A DNA stretch of 64,000 bases from Nostoc sp. NMS8. GTDB taxonomy: Bacteria > Cyanobacteriota > Cyanobacteriia > Cyanobacteriales > Nostocaceae. The notes under the pieces were generated by a model. That model ran no database searches. It was given only the letters and a program-made list of their open reading frames with translations, and was not told the DNA's origin. Below, one piece after another: positions 8,170 through 17,037 of this stretch (the first letter of the stretch is position 1; each line of letters starts with the position of its first letter). The stretch spans positions 1-64,000 of the forward strand of contig NZ_JABXKK010000097.1 of the NCBI RefSeq assembly GCF_017115045.1. The letters are read 5' to 3'. The position numbers and the translations under genes are program-made.

Positions 8170-10473
8170 TTAGTTTGAGATGAATTCAAATTTCGAGAGA
8201 ACAGACCAAACAACTCGTGCCGAAAAACCTCTAAATTGAGTTACGCATGGAAAAACAGCAGGAAGATGACCTCTAGGTGCATTTAAACTAAAAATTATTT
8301 CTTCCTTCGATATCCATTTAAAATTATCCCACTCATCATAATATCCCCATTCCACACAATCACCAAATTCATGCCAATCTTCTTGCACATTTTGCCAAAT
8401 ACTCTTTTGAAGACTAAAGCCAAAACGTCCTTTGCTGTAAGTAACCCAAAGTTTGTCAATAATGTAAAGGTCTCTACAGAGTAAAAAATCAATATCTTTT
8501 ACTTGAAAATCCCCCTGTTGACTTCGATTAGCTAGCTTCAGCATGACCCTTCTTGTTTCATGATTGGCTTCTCTCCATTTTTCTGCTGCTAGTAAACGTC
8601 TCAGTCTTTGATATATTCCCAAATTTTCCAGTCTTGTTAGTGGTTCTACTTTTTCTGCCTCAAATTTCGAGAGAACAGATAAAACCAGCCGAGATGAAAA
8701 ACCTCGTTCTTCAGTTACGTATGGAAAAACAGCAGGCAGATGACCTTTTGGTGTACTTAAACTGAAAGTTAGTTCATCCTTGGATATCCATTTAAACCTC
8801 TTCCTTAGATCATAGTTATACTCACCCCATCCCACAGAAGCACTAAATTTGTGCCAATCTTTCCCCATTTTGTGCCAAACGTCACTCTGTACACTAAAAC
8901 CAAAATGTCCATCGGTATAATTACTCCAAAGCCTATCTATAGTGTCAAGGTCTTGGTTGGGAAATTGTTCAATATCTTCTTCTCGAAAAAAGCCTTCTTG
9001 ACTTCGCCCAGCTACCTTGAGCATAACTATCCTAGTTTCTTCGTTAGCTTCTCTCCATTTACTATCTGCTAATAAATGTTGCAGGTTTTCATATTTTATT
9101 TGCGTTTCTTCTACTCCCTGTTTAAATTTAGAAAGAAGGGACAAAACCAGATTTGAAGAAAAATCCTCTGATTCCTTTCCACAAGGGAATACAACAGGAA
9201 GATGACCATATTCTGCATTCAAACTGAATTGTATTTCATGTTCTGCTCTCCACCCGCTATTATCAAACCTCCTCCACCCCACATCCCTACCAAATTCCTG
9301 CCAATCTTCATTCCGAGAAGGATGCAAAAAGCTACCATACCAGATGGTTTTCTGTGCGCTAAAGCCAAAACGTCCTTTGCTGTAAGTAACCCAAAATCTA
9401 TCAATATTGTAAAGGTCTTGAAAGGTGAAATTTTCAATATCTTCTGTTGTCAAAAAACTCTGTTCACTTGTGCTAGCAATTTTTAGCATGAGAATCGTAG
9501 TTTCTTGATTTGCCTGTCTCCATTTTCCAGATGCTAATAAATATTTTATCTCTTCATGTTTTTCTAAAATTTCTTTCTCTGTCTTGTTTTCTTCAGTTTC
9601 ATGGGTAATTGAGCATAAAAAAATTGCTGCACTCCAACCTTGACCAGCTACTTTTACTGGCAGATGTCCTACTGGTGCGTTTAGAGAGAAGTTAAGGTAA
9701 GAGGATAGTAAACAGCCATTAATGACACGCCAGCCTACAGTCTCACAAAAACGGGCATAAATTTTATTACTCTCAAATTCACCTAATTTACTATATTCTT
9801 CTTGCCAAATACGCTTTTGAACACTGAAACCAAAACGCCCATTACTATATTCGTTCCAAAGTTGGTCAATAAAATTAAATTCTGTAGCAGGAACAGTTTT
9901 TGCATATTCTGAACTCATTTCATATTTTTGTCCAGATAATTTAAAAATGAGATTTGCTGTTTCATCATCGGCTTCTTCCCATTTGCCTGCTGCAAGTAAA
10001 TAACGTAGTTTTTTATAAATATCTGTATCATCTATGGTTTTTAAAATACGTGCATAGTAGTCATCAGGAACAATAATTAACTCCTCTTTTAATTGGTAGA
10101 GAACTTGGTTAGTTTGTTCCACTGCTGTTTGAAATCTATTTAAAGCATCTGCTGTTGATTCTCTATCAATCTCCCACATTAAGGAAATGAGATTTTGTTG
10201 CAATCGCACTGCCAAACGCAAACAGTCTTTTTCAACTTCATTTAATGCGTGTTGACGAGTTAAATCATTAATCTGCCTTTTGCTTTCATCAGCAAATTCA
10301 TAATATTTCTTCTCTAAATTGGCGTATTTGTCCGTTAATTCATTTGCAACTTGTCTGTGATGCTTGGCTGCTTGTCTATCCTTTTCGCCAGCAGCATGAG
10401 CAGTAAAAGCACCTGCAACAGCACCAACCGCCGCCCCTAAAGCACCGAACAGAAGAGGAATTATAAAAATCAT
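8170..10473 (-). CDS. Membrane-anchored protein with four tandem GUN4 domains
   Basis: A 767-residue protein. Residues 1-28 form a glycine-zipper hydrophobic segment (LFGALGAAVGAVAGAF); residues 30-150 look like a coiled coil. Four GUN4-like domains follow at about 152-290, 303-450, 460-603 and 616-763. Each has LLAxxKWxxAxxET, IDxLWxxYSxGRFGFSxQxxIW, a W-containing strand and FSLNAPxGHLP. GUN4 domains bind porphyrins and regulate Mg-chelatase; in cyanobacteria they also occur fused to kinases and other signalling modules. Four copies on a membrane anchor is unusual and argues for sensing or scaffolding, not chlorophyll synthesis. The HNH-like gene lies 20 bases upstream and the HEPN gene just downstream. 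Confidence 0.8.
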   Translation of the reverse strand: MIFIIPLLFGALGAAVGAVAGAFTAHAAGEKDRQAAKHHRQVANELTDKYANLEKKYYEFADESKRQINDLTRQHALNEVEKDCLRLAVRLQQNLISLMWEIDRESTADALNRFQTAVEQTNQVLYQLKEELIIVPDDYYARILKTIDDTDIYKKLRYLLAAGKWEEADDETANLIFKLSGQKYEMSSEYAKTVPATEFNFIDQLWNEYSNGRFGFSVQKRIWQEEYSKLGEFESNKIYARFCETVGWRVINGCLLSSYLNFSLNAPVGHLPVKVAGQGWSAAIFLCSITHETEENKTEKEILEKHEEIKYLLASGKWRQANQETTILMLKIASTSEQSFLTTEDIENFTFQDLYNIDRFWVTYSKGRFGFSAQKTIWYGSFLHPSRNEDWQEFGRDVGWRRFDNSGWRAEHEIQFSLNAEYGHLPVVFPCGKESEDFSSNLVLSLLSKFKQGVEETQIKYENLQHLLADSKWREANEETRIVMLKVAGRSQEGFFREEDIEQFPNQDLDTIDRLWSNYTDGHFGFSVQSDVWHKMGKDWHKFSASVGWGEYNYDLRKRFKWISKDELTFSLSTPKGHLPAVFPYVTEERGFSSRLVLSVLSKFEAEKVEPLTRLENLGIYQRLRRLLAAEKWREANHETRRVMLKLANRSQQGDFQVKDIDFLLCRDLYIIDKLWVTYSKGRFGFSLQKSIWQNVQEDWHEFGDCVEWGYYDEWDNFKWISKEEIIFSLNAPRGHLPAVFPCVTQFRGFSARVVWSVLSKFEFISN

Positions 10474-10492
10474 ATAATTTTTGACTAATTAT

Positions 10493-11503
10493 CTAGGAAT
10501 GAGGAGGAAGGCAAGGAAGTTGAGAATCAGTCAACAACTTACTATCTGCTGATGTGAGTCCTAAAGATTGAGCAATAGCCACTGATTCACGTAATCGTTG
10601 CATAGCCCCTTCTACTCCAGATGCAATTGGACGATTTCTAATTTCTTGATTAATGGCTTCGGCTTCGGCCAAAAATTCTAGATTTTTCTGATGTTCATAA
10701 ATTAGTTCATTTTCAATTGCTTGCAAATTCGCTAGTTCTAGCTGAGTTAAAGACTCGTAATATACTCTTACATCCTGTTTATGGTCATCAAGGATTTTGA
10801 AAAACTCGTAAACCATACCCGCAGCACCAACAACAGCTAATGCAGGTGCTACTGTGGTTAATGCGATCGCAATTGGTGGACAAGCTGCTACTACTGCTGT
10901 AGTTGCAAATGCCGTTGCACCCCCAACTGCACCACCCATGACGGTATCTTTTAATGTTGCTGTAGTCGCTTCCTGTGCAGAAATTTCGCCTCGGACTACA
11001 CGCAGTGCATTAGCTAGAAGCGAAAAAGGTGCGGCTGTCACTGCACCAACAGCAGCCCCCAAAGGTGCAGCTTGAAAACCTGCTTTAACAGCACCTGCCA
11101 GGTTGTCAAACTGCAATTTGGCATTCAGTCTCATTTGTTCCTGCCAACTCATGGTTTTATCACCACGAGTGATGTTGTCTTTGGCATTCTCCCATTTGAT
11201 ATTGTTGGGGTTATTAGACCCTCCTTTGCTGTGGGGTTTGATATGACTAGCGTGTTTATCAGATAGATATTGTTCGGCATTACTAGCCGCAGATTTGCCG
11301 TCAACACCTGCGCGTTGAGATGGGGGAATTTTCTCTAACATTTCTTGGGCTTGCACCCTGCTTCTTGTCGGTTCACCAGGTCGAATCCCACCTTTATATA
11401 ATCTACGCGCCGCACTTAAAGGTAAATCCTGTAAATTAGCGTGGTGAATGTTGGTTGTAGCAGCAGCGTTGACAGCAGAATTAGGGTGGGAATCGTCAGA
11501 CAT
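10493..11503 (-). CDS. Glycine-zipper protein with HNH-like nuclease signature
   Basis: A 336-residue protein. Residues 84-118 show HASHIKPHSKGGSN then a spaced N, N and RG, which fits the His/Asn pattern of HNH (His-Me finger) nucleases found in toxins, though the family could not be named. Residues about 140-240 are hydrophobic and Gly/Ala-rich (LGAAVGAVTAAPFSLLANAL, VMGGAVGGATAFATTAVVAA), probably membrane-inserting. The C-terminus is helical. An AAAGG sequence precedes ATG 11503. It is cotranscribed with the tetra-GUN4 gene, which also carries a glycine zipper, so both may sit in the same membrane complex. It could be a polymorphic-toxin-type effector without a secretion leader. Confidence 0.55.
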   Translation of the reverse strand: MSDDSHPNSAVNAAATTNIHHANLQDLPLSAARRLYKGGIRPGEPTRSRVQAQEMLEKIPPSQRAGVDGKSAASNAEQYLSDKHASHIKPHSKGGSNNPNNIKWENAKDNITRGDKTMSWQEQMRLNAKLQFDNLAGAVKAGFQAAPLGAAVGAVTAAPFSLLANALRVVRGEISAQEATTATLKDTVMGGAVGGATAFATTAVVAACPPIAIALTTVAPALAVVGAAGMVYEFFKILDDHKQDVRVYYESLTQLELANLQAIENELIYEHQKNLEFLAEAEAINQEIRNRPIASGVEGAMQRLRESVAIAQSLGLTSADSKLLTDSQLPCLPPHS

Positions 11504-11596
11504 GAGTGATTACCTTTCGTATCTAGTTTATTCTTTGAAATTTGCTAATACGCTTCCATCCAATTTGACAGAAGCGTTTAGTAACATAAATTATAC

Positions 11597-12577
11597 TCAA
11601 GACTGAAAGTTTCTACTAATACTGAGAATTGTTGGCAGTAAATTTTTACCTGACGCTCGATTACTTGAAGAGGTTGCGCTATCAACACCTTTCTTGATAG
11701 ACATCTCTAAATCCAGCACCATAATCACTGCTTTAGCTAAAGCGTTAATGCTTGTATTTGCTACCTCCTGACGCAAGTAGTAAATGCGATTAGGATTGCT
11801 GATACTGCACAGTTGAGCTAATTCACTATCTTTCTTAACCCCAGAAACGATCGCAGACTTAACCCATAGCCAAGTTCTAAACTGCGTTAGGAGAGTAGCA
11901 ATAATCACCATTAATGGTTCCGAGCGTGACAGTAAATCATCCAGCAGGTGCAAAACTTGATTGCTTTCTCCTTGGCGAATAGCAGATGCCAGTTGTAGGC
12001 TATTCTGAGTTTGACATGGCACTAACTCTTTTACTTCTGCAAACTCTAGTTTTCTGCCACTACCATAGATATACAGTTTGCGTAACTCTGTGGCTGCACG
12101 GGTCATGTCGTTACCAATTGCTTCTGCTAGATATTCCACTGTATCTTTTGACAGCACCAGCTTGATTTTTTTAGCTTGCGTACTGATCGCCTTCTCAATT
12201 AAATCAGCACGCCAAGGTGGTATCAATAGAAACTCAAACAACTTGGCATACTTGACAAGATGTTTGTAAATCTTCAGCCGCTTATCTACATTGGTGGCGA
12301 CAAACACCAGAATTGTGAATTCAGGCACTTGAACAAGCTGCTGCAAAGTTTCTAACTCAGTATCACTCCACTGCTTGAGGTGGCAATTTTCCACAATCAC
12401 CAGTTTTTTACCACCAGTCAGGGAACGAGTGCGAGCTACGCTAATAGCTCGGTCAAGGCGATCGGCTGGAAATCGGTGATAGCAAAGTGTGAGCCATTGA
12501 GCATCAATCTCTGCTTTGTATTGATTTAGCTGTTCCTGGATGGCGTGTTGGTCGTCACCTGTCAGCAAGACAATCAT
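11597..12577 (-). CDS. holA: DNA polymerase III delta subunit (clamp loader)
   Basis: A 326-residue protein matching the delta subunit by order of segments: MIVLLTGDDQHAIQEQLNQY at the N-terminus, a sensor-like LVIVENCHLKQW, FVATNVDKRLKIYK, then the helical AIGNDMTRAATELRKLYIY and the C-terminal collar region (EPLMVIIATLLTQFRTWLWV). Delta opens the sliding clamp within the gamma/tau complex. It overlaps dnaX by four bases (ATGA), so the two are translated together. It is a plasmid-borne extra copy if the chromosome keeps its own holA, as expected. Divergence suggests specialisation for plasmid replication. Confidence 0.85.
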   Translation of the reverse strand: MIVLLTGDDQHAIQEQLNQYKAEIDAQWLTLCYHRFPADRLDRAISVARTRSLTGGKKLVIVENCHLKQWSDTELETLQQLVQVPEFTILVFVATNVDKRLKIYKHLVKYAKLFEFLLIPPWRADLIEKAISTQAKKIKLVLSKDTVEYLAEAIGNDMTRAATELRKLYIYGSGRKLEFAEVKELVPCQTQNSLQLASAIRQGESNQVLHLLDDLLSRSEPLMVIIATLLTQFRTWLWVKSAIVSGVKKDSELAQLCSISNPNRIYYLRQEVANTSINALAKAVIMVLDLEMSIKKGVDSATSSSNRASGKNLLPTILSISRNFQS

Positions 12578-14070
12578 GCTTTTACCCTCCCATTACTGCT
12601 CTTGTTGGCAGTTTTAATTAACACAGTCATTGGTTGTTGACTTTGGGTAGCTCGTTGCAGCATTTTAGCGATCGCTTCTTTATTACTCTCAAACTTATTC
12701 AGGTAAGCTGGTGTAACCTCTAAAATTGCCTTGTCACCTTCCAATTTAACGAGATGAGCATGAGCCAACAGCTTTTGATTGCTAGGTTTAGCTATATCCA
12801 TCACAGAAAGCCAAATTTGAGTTAGATTAGTAGTCTGGGCTGCAACTGTTGGTAACAATTTGTCATCTACAGGTTTAGCTGTCACCTTATTTGTGGTGTA
12901 TACTCCAACTGTTGGTAGCAGCTTGCCGTCATGCACAGGTTTAGCAGTTAGCGTCTTGGTTGCACTGACAGGCAATAAACTGGGTATCAGGTTCAGTAAG
13001 CAAACTTCTAGCCACACAGCAGCATTTACTGTGTACCGCAGATAGTTTTCTGCTTTTTGTAACTCTGCTAGAGACAAGTTAAGCGTCTCGAAATTCCAGT
13101 GATTTGCTAAAACTTTGAGTTGAGCATAGCTAACACAACCAGTTAGCAGGGATTGCTCTTTGGGTGCAGACTTGATAACCAGTAAATCTCGGTATGTTTG
13201 CAGTAAGTTGGAGAGAATCAATTTGGGCGTTTTACCAGAATCTACTAAAACTCTTGCTACTTGCAGCAAGTTAAAGGTGTTGTTGGTGGATATTGCCTGT
13301 AAAATTGACATTAATTCTGTTTCTGTCACACCACCAGCGATTTCCATGACATGATTGGCAGTGATATCTTCATCTAAAAGACTCACCTGACCCAGTAATT
13401 GCAGTGCATCTCTGAGTCCACCATCGCTGAGTCGAGCGATCGCTGTTAGTGCCTGATCATCAATAGAGATAGATTCTGCATCTGCTACAATACCGAGGTG
13501 CTGCACAATTGCCTGAACAGATAAAGTGCGGAAATTAAACACCTGACAACGGCTGACAATGGTAGGTAATACCTTGTGCAATTCTGTTGTGCAGAGAATG
13601 AAAACAACATGAGTTGGCGGTTCTTCAATACACTTAAGTAAGGCATTGAAGGCGTTACCGGTTAGACAATGGCACTCATCGAGAATAAAAATTCGGTAAC
13701 GTCCTGCAACAGGTGCTAAGGTACTGCGCTCAATTAAAGCACGGGCATCATCTACACCATTATTAGAAGCAGCATCAATTTCACTAACATCTAGGCTATT
13801 ACTGGTTTCAATTGAACGGCAGGATTGACAAATACCACAAGGTTGGTCAGTTGGTTTTTTAGTGTTAAGGCAGTTGAGGGATTTAGCAAATATCCGAGCA
13901 GTTGAAGTTTTACCTGTGCCTCTAGAACCTGTGAATAAATAAGCTGGTGCAATTTGCAGGTGTTTGATAGCATTAGTCAGAGTAGTTTTGATGTAGGGCT
14001 GTCCAACTAATTCGGCTATTGTCTGGGGTCGATATTTTTGATGTAGGGCGACTGTAGACATAGGATACAT
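12574..14070 (-). CDS. dnaX: DNA polymerase III gamma/tau subunit
   Basis: A 498-residue AAA+ clamp-loader ATPase. KYRPQTIAELVGQ opens the protein, Walker A is GSRGTGKT (48-55), a zinc-binding Cys set (CLNTKKPTDQPCGICQSC) follows, then the ASNNGVDDAR motif, DECHCLTGNAFNALLK (Walker B) and IVSRCQVFNF (sensor/arginine-finger region). The C-terminal third is weakly conserved and shorter than tau of E. coli. ATG 14070 is preceded by AAGG at good spacing; a second ATG three codons later is possible. The gene is coupled to holA and with dnaN at 15.4-16.8 kb supplies most of a sliding-clamp system. Confidence 0.9.
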   Translation of the reverse strand: MYPMSTVALHQKYRPQTIAELVGQPYIKTTLTNAIKHLQIAPAYLFTGSRGTGKTSTARIFAKSLNCLNTKKPTDQPCGICQSCRSIETSNSLDVSEIDAASNNGVDDARALIERSTLAPVAGRYRIFILDECHCLTGNAFNALLKCIEEPPTHVVFILCTTELHKVLPTIVSRCQVFNFRTLSVQAIVQHLGIVADAESISIDDQALTAIARLSDGGLRDALQLLGQVSLLDEDITANHVMEIAGGVTETELMSILQAISTNNTFNLLQVARVLVDSGKTPKLILSNLLQTYRDLLVIKSAPKEQSLLTGCVSYAQLKVLANHWNFETLNLSLAELQKAENYLRYTVNAAVWLEVCLLNLIPSLLPVSATKTLTAKPVHDGKLLPTVGVYTTNKVTAKPVDDKLLPTVAAQTTNLTQIWLSVMDIAKPSNQKLLAHAHLVKLEGDKAILEVTPAYLNKFESNKEAIAKMLQRATQSQQPMTVLIKTANKSSNGRVKA

Positions 14071-14313
14071 TAACCTTAATTTGTCGCCCTTACCCCTGTT
14101 AAGGGGGTGTGGGTGTAATTTTGACTCAAAACTAGGCTGATTTGCTCAACCGTTCCCAGCAGGATTTACCGATACTAGAAGTTGAGTACGCCTAATTATT
14201 TAAACGTTGAAACAGGTGGAGAAGTTTATGAAATTTACAACCGAGCTATAGCCATTTTAGAATTCATATCCTTGGCGCATAAAACGCTAATTTTATCTTT
14301 TTCACCTGCCTCA

Positions 14314-14667
14314 TTAAGCAGTAGCGAATTCTGTTAAACCTCGTTTACTGGGATGATGGAAACCCAAAACAATATCGGCTTGGGGTATTCCAGCTGATAG
14401 CAAATCATCAACAACGCATAAATTAGTTGCATCTTCTTCCACCCAAACTTTGCCGTTTTTAATGCAGAGATAGATGATAAGATACTGGATCTGCTTTTTG
14501 TCATCCCAGCCGAACCGAAACCAAAGATATTGATCTCTTGTTTCATCAAAAGCCAAGCGATCGCTTACTTCAACTCCCGTATCTTTTATAACTTGAGTAT
14601 TAGTAGTTTCGTAATACTCACTCAATATTTTCTTGATAGCATTGCGGTATTGCTCTAGCTTATCCAT
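14314..14667 (-). CDS. xisI: XisI-like fdxN element excision controlling factor
   Basis: A 117-residue protein with the typical XisI layout: MDKLEQYRNAIKKILSEYY, QYLWFRFGWDDKKQIQYLII, IKNGKVWVEEDATN and a C-terminal LLSAGIPQADIVLGFHHP. XisI was defined as a factor needed for excision of the fdxN element in Anabaena, together with XisF and XisH. Many cyanobacteria carry multiple xisH-xisI pairs far from any element. It overlaps xisH by 13 bases, so the two form one translational unit. A role as an antitoxin-like or regulatory partner of XisH is inference. Confidence 0.85.
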   Translation of the reverse strand: MDKLEQYRNAIKKILSEYYETTNTQVIKDTGVEVSDRLAFDETRDQYLWFRFGWDDKKQIQYLIIYLCIKNGKVWVEEDATNLCVVDDLLSAGIPQADIVLGFHHPSKRGLTEFATA

Positions 14668-15071
14668 TGCCGAATTTCCTCCTTTTGCGTATTTACAACT
14701 ATTAACAGCAGGTTATTTTCATTGATGACTGCTTGTACAGATTTACGTTGAAAAAAGTTCTCATAGACAACATCATCAACAGCTAAATAAAGCTTATATT
14801 CTGGCTCCGTAAGTTGAATTAGTTTCCGATAGACTATGTATTGTCCCAGGGCATTATGAAAATCATACATCAGCGATTTGCCCACAAAGCTCTTGATTTC
14901 TACAACAATCTTCTGTCCTTGGCGTTCTGCGGCGATTGGTTTTTCTGCTGCTAGGTCGGCGTAGAGTTCAGCATCCTCATATTTGATAAAGTAAGGATCA
15001 TCTGTGATAGTCCAACCGTCTTTTATCAATGCGTTCTTGACTTCATTATGGTATATGTCTTTTGCTGGCAT
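14655..15071 (-). CDS. xisH: XisH-like protein (endonuclease-like fold)
   Basis: A 138-residue protein beginning MPAKDIYHNEVKNALIKDGW, the standard XisH start. It shows D39 followed by VVEIKSF (E58-x-K60), the D...ExK pattern of PD-(D/E)XK nucleases, and LMYDFHNALGQYIVYRKLI, which are conserved features of the family. XisH cooperates with XisI in developmental DNA rearrangement in Anabaena; biochemical activity is inferred from fold. It is paired with xisI downstream, and no xisF recombinase is seen in the window. Confidence 0.85.
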   Translation of the reverse strand: MPAKDIYHNEVKNALIKDGWTITDDPYFIKYEDAELYADLAAEKPIAAERQGQKIVVEIKSFVGKSLMYDFHNALGQYIVYRKLIQLTEPEYKLYLAVDDVVYENFFQRKSVQAVINENNLLLIVVNTQKEEIRQWIS

Positions 15072-15386
15072 GGCGGAACTATTGAATAATACTCTGATTG
15101 TAAAGTGTTTACCATATTGGGTAACGATTAGATTCTAAAACATACTTTTCTCTCTTTCTTGCACCCTGCTTTGCTTCCTTTTTTCTTGATAAAACTGGAT
15201 AAATTTGGCATTTTGGCGGTAGATATCCGACTATTTGCCGCCAAAATGCACAGTTTCTATTTGTTAAAATCGAGAATTTTCGTTCATATTGTCAGTTTTG
15301 TCCAGAGTTCCTCAAATCCCGTCTAAAATAAACACCACTCGTATCCAAAACACTCTACAAAACTTCAAGATTTCTATTAACATTTA
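15072..15386. other. Intergenic region with perfect 12-bp inverted repeat
   Basis: Between dnaN and xisH. GCATTTTGGCGG at 15208-15219 and CCGCCAAAATGC at 15238-15249 form a perfect 12-bp inverted repeat around an 18-base loop. No T-tract follows on either strand, so it is not a classic intrinsic terminator. It could be a protein-binding or recombination site. No ORF longer than a few dozen codons is credible here. Confidence 0.6.
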
Positions 15387-16838
15387 TTAAACATTTAGAG
15401 TGTACAGTGGCAGTAAGAATTGACGCATTTCCATTTGGAGTTCTGGATTTGGTCTATCTCCATAAGGAACCAACATGGCAGGATGATCTGATTGTTGCAA
15501 GTGCATTTTGATAGCGGAACTAGGAATTGCTTTGGCTGCTTCTACTAAATACTTGAGGTTAAACTGGATATTCAATGACATTTCTGATGGTAGATGAGCA
15601 GCAATAACCTGATCGCCTTTGCCAAACTCCCGTTCAATTGATAATCGTAACTGCTGCAAAGCTCCATCAAACTGTAAGTAAATACCCTTCTCTTTTTTAT
15701 CTGTTAACACAGCTAACCGTTCCAGTGCTTTGACTAAGAATGCTTTTTCTAGGATTACTTCTCGGTCAAAGCTAAATCTTGCCAATAGCTGTTCGCAGTC
15801 AGGGTAAGTTCCTTCCAGACATTGACATCTGAGGATAATATCTTGCCAAGCAAAACCCAAGCGATTACTTTGGGCATCATACAACAAATTAATGAATTCG
15901 ACAGAATCATCCAAGTTACGCGCTAGTTCTTTGAGGACTCTACCAGGAATAGTAAATTGTATCTCTTCAGATTCTACTTGTTTACGGGGTTTTCTACCAA
16001 TTCCTTGAGTTGAAAGTTCAGTGGTTGCGACTCGATGCCCATCAGTACCAATAAACTTTAACTTCTCCTGTGTAATTTGGATATGAACTCCGGTCAAGAT
16101 ATATTTATTTTCATCAGTGCTTACAGCATAAATTACACCTTTCAAACCATCTTTGAAAACTGTTGTTGGCAAAGGAATGGGAGTAGCATCAATTGTAGAA
16201 TTAGGTGGAAATTCTTCAGCACTAATGCCTCTAATTTCATATTTTCCATCAGTATCAGATAAACTGAGAGAGCAGATTTTTGTTTGCTTATCCTCATCAA
16301 TCAGCTGTAGAATCTGAGTCTGACTACTGAGGCTAATATTACCATTAGGGCAATGCTTAACTATTTCAAATAGCATTTCTACTGGCACAGTAATTTCACC
16401 TTTGAGCAACACCTGGGCTTCAAAACTTGCCTGAATTGTTAATGCTAAATCAGTAACAGTTAAATGTATCTGTTGTGTTTCGATATCTGCAATGATTAGA
16501 GCATTAGCAAGAATCGGATGGGTAGGTTTAGCTGGGGTAGCACAACTAACTAGAGAGAGCGCATCGTGAAATTTAGTTTGTGAGCAGATTACCTCCATTC
16601 CTGATTCTATAAGTGGTTGAGAGTTTAACTCTGATTTGACAGAACGTTTATTAGTACGCTTATTTGAGATAGGCTCAGTTGAAGTATCAGCATCTAGAGA
16701 TGTACGTTTTTTCTTTTTACCTGTAGATATTTCTGGGATATTTGCTGATACTTCATTTTCGGCTTTAGGAGTAGCTACACTTGTTTGTTTTGTCTGATTG
16801 GCAGGCTTTACCCTTTGTTTCGATGCTGTTTGAGCCAT
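15387..16838 (-). CDS. dnaN: DNA polymerase III beta sliding clamp with N-terminal extension
   Basis: A 483-residue protein. From residue 81 (MEVICSQTKFHDALSLV) it is a normal three-domain beta clamp: SLVSCATPAKPTHPILANAL, LKGVIYAVSTDENKYILTGV, GTDGHRVATTEL and the C-terminal LVPYGDRPNPELQMEMRQFL. Residues 1-80 are a polar, Lys/Thr/Ser-rich extension with no counterpart in canonical DnaN. An internal start at 16598 would give the usual length, so the extension may be a real addition or a misassigned start; the open frame and coding bias favour an extension. The clamp tethers polymerase III to DNA. Its location near dnaX and holA suggests a plasmid-specific processivity set. Confidence 0.9.
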   Translation of the reverse strand: MAQTASKQRVKPANQTKQTSVATPKAENEVSANIPEISTGKKKKRTSLDADTSTEPISNKRTNKRSVKSELNSQPLIESGMEVICSQTKFHDALSLVSCATPAKPTHPILANALIIADIETQQIHLTVTDLALTIQASFEAQVLLKGEITVPVEMLFEIVKHCPNGNISLSSQTQILQLIDEDKQTKICSLSLSDTDGKYEIRGISAEEFPPNSTIDATPIPLPTTVFKDGLKGVIYAVSTDENKYILTGVHIQITQEKLKFIGTDGHRVATTELSTQGIGRKPRKQVESEEIQFTIPGRVLKELARNLDDSVEFINLLYDAQSNRLGFAWQDIILRCQCLEGTYPDCEQLLARFSFDREVILEKAFLVKALERLAVLTDKKEKGIYLQFDGALQQLRLSIEREFGKGDQVIAAHLPSEMSLNIQFNLKYLVEAAKAIPSSAIKMHLQQSDHPAMLVPYGDRPNPELQMEMRQFLLPLYTLNV

Positions 16839-17037
16839 GATAATTTATTTCTGGTTACGTCATTGTTAGAAAGGTGACTGCGATAGCAGAAAATAAAGGA
16901 TGTGAAGTTTTGAATCAGATGCTTTTACTCTGTGAGACATACAGAAGTTTACTGATATATCCCATTTAACCGCTCTCAGGTAAGCCTTTATTCTAATCGT
17001 AGCTTTCGGAGTATCAGGCTCCGCTCCTGAATTATTT

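Noticed and set aside
12574..14070. Programmed frameshift in dnaX to make gamma
   Set aside because: No convincing slippery A-tract with adjacent stem was seen in the expected region.
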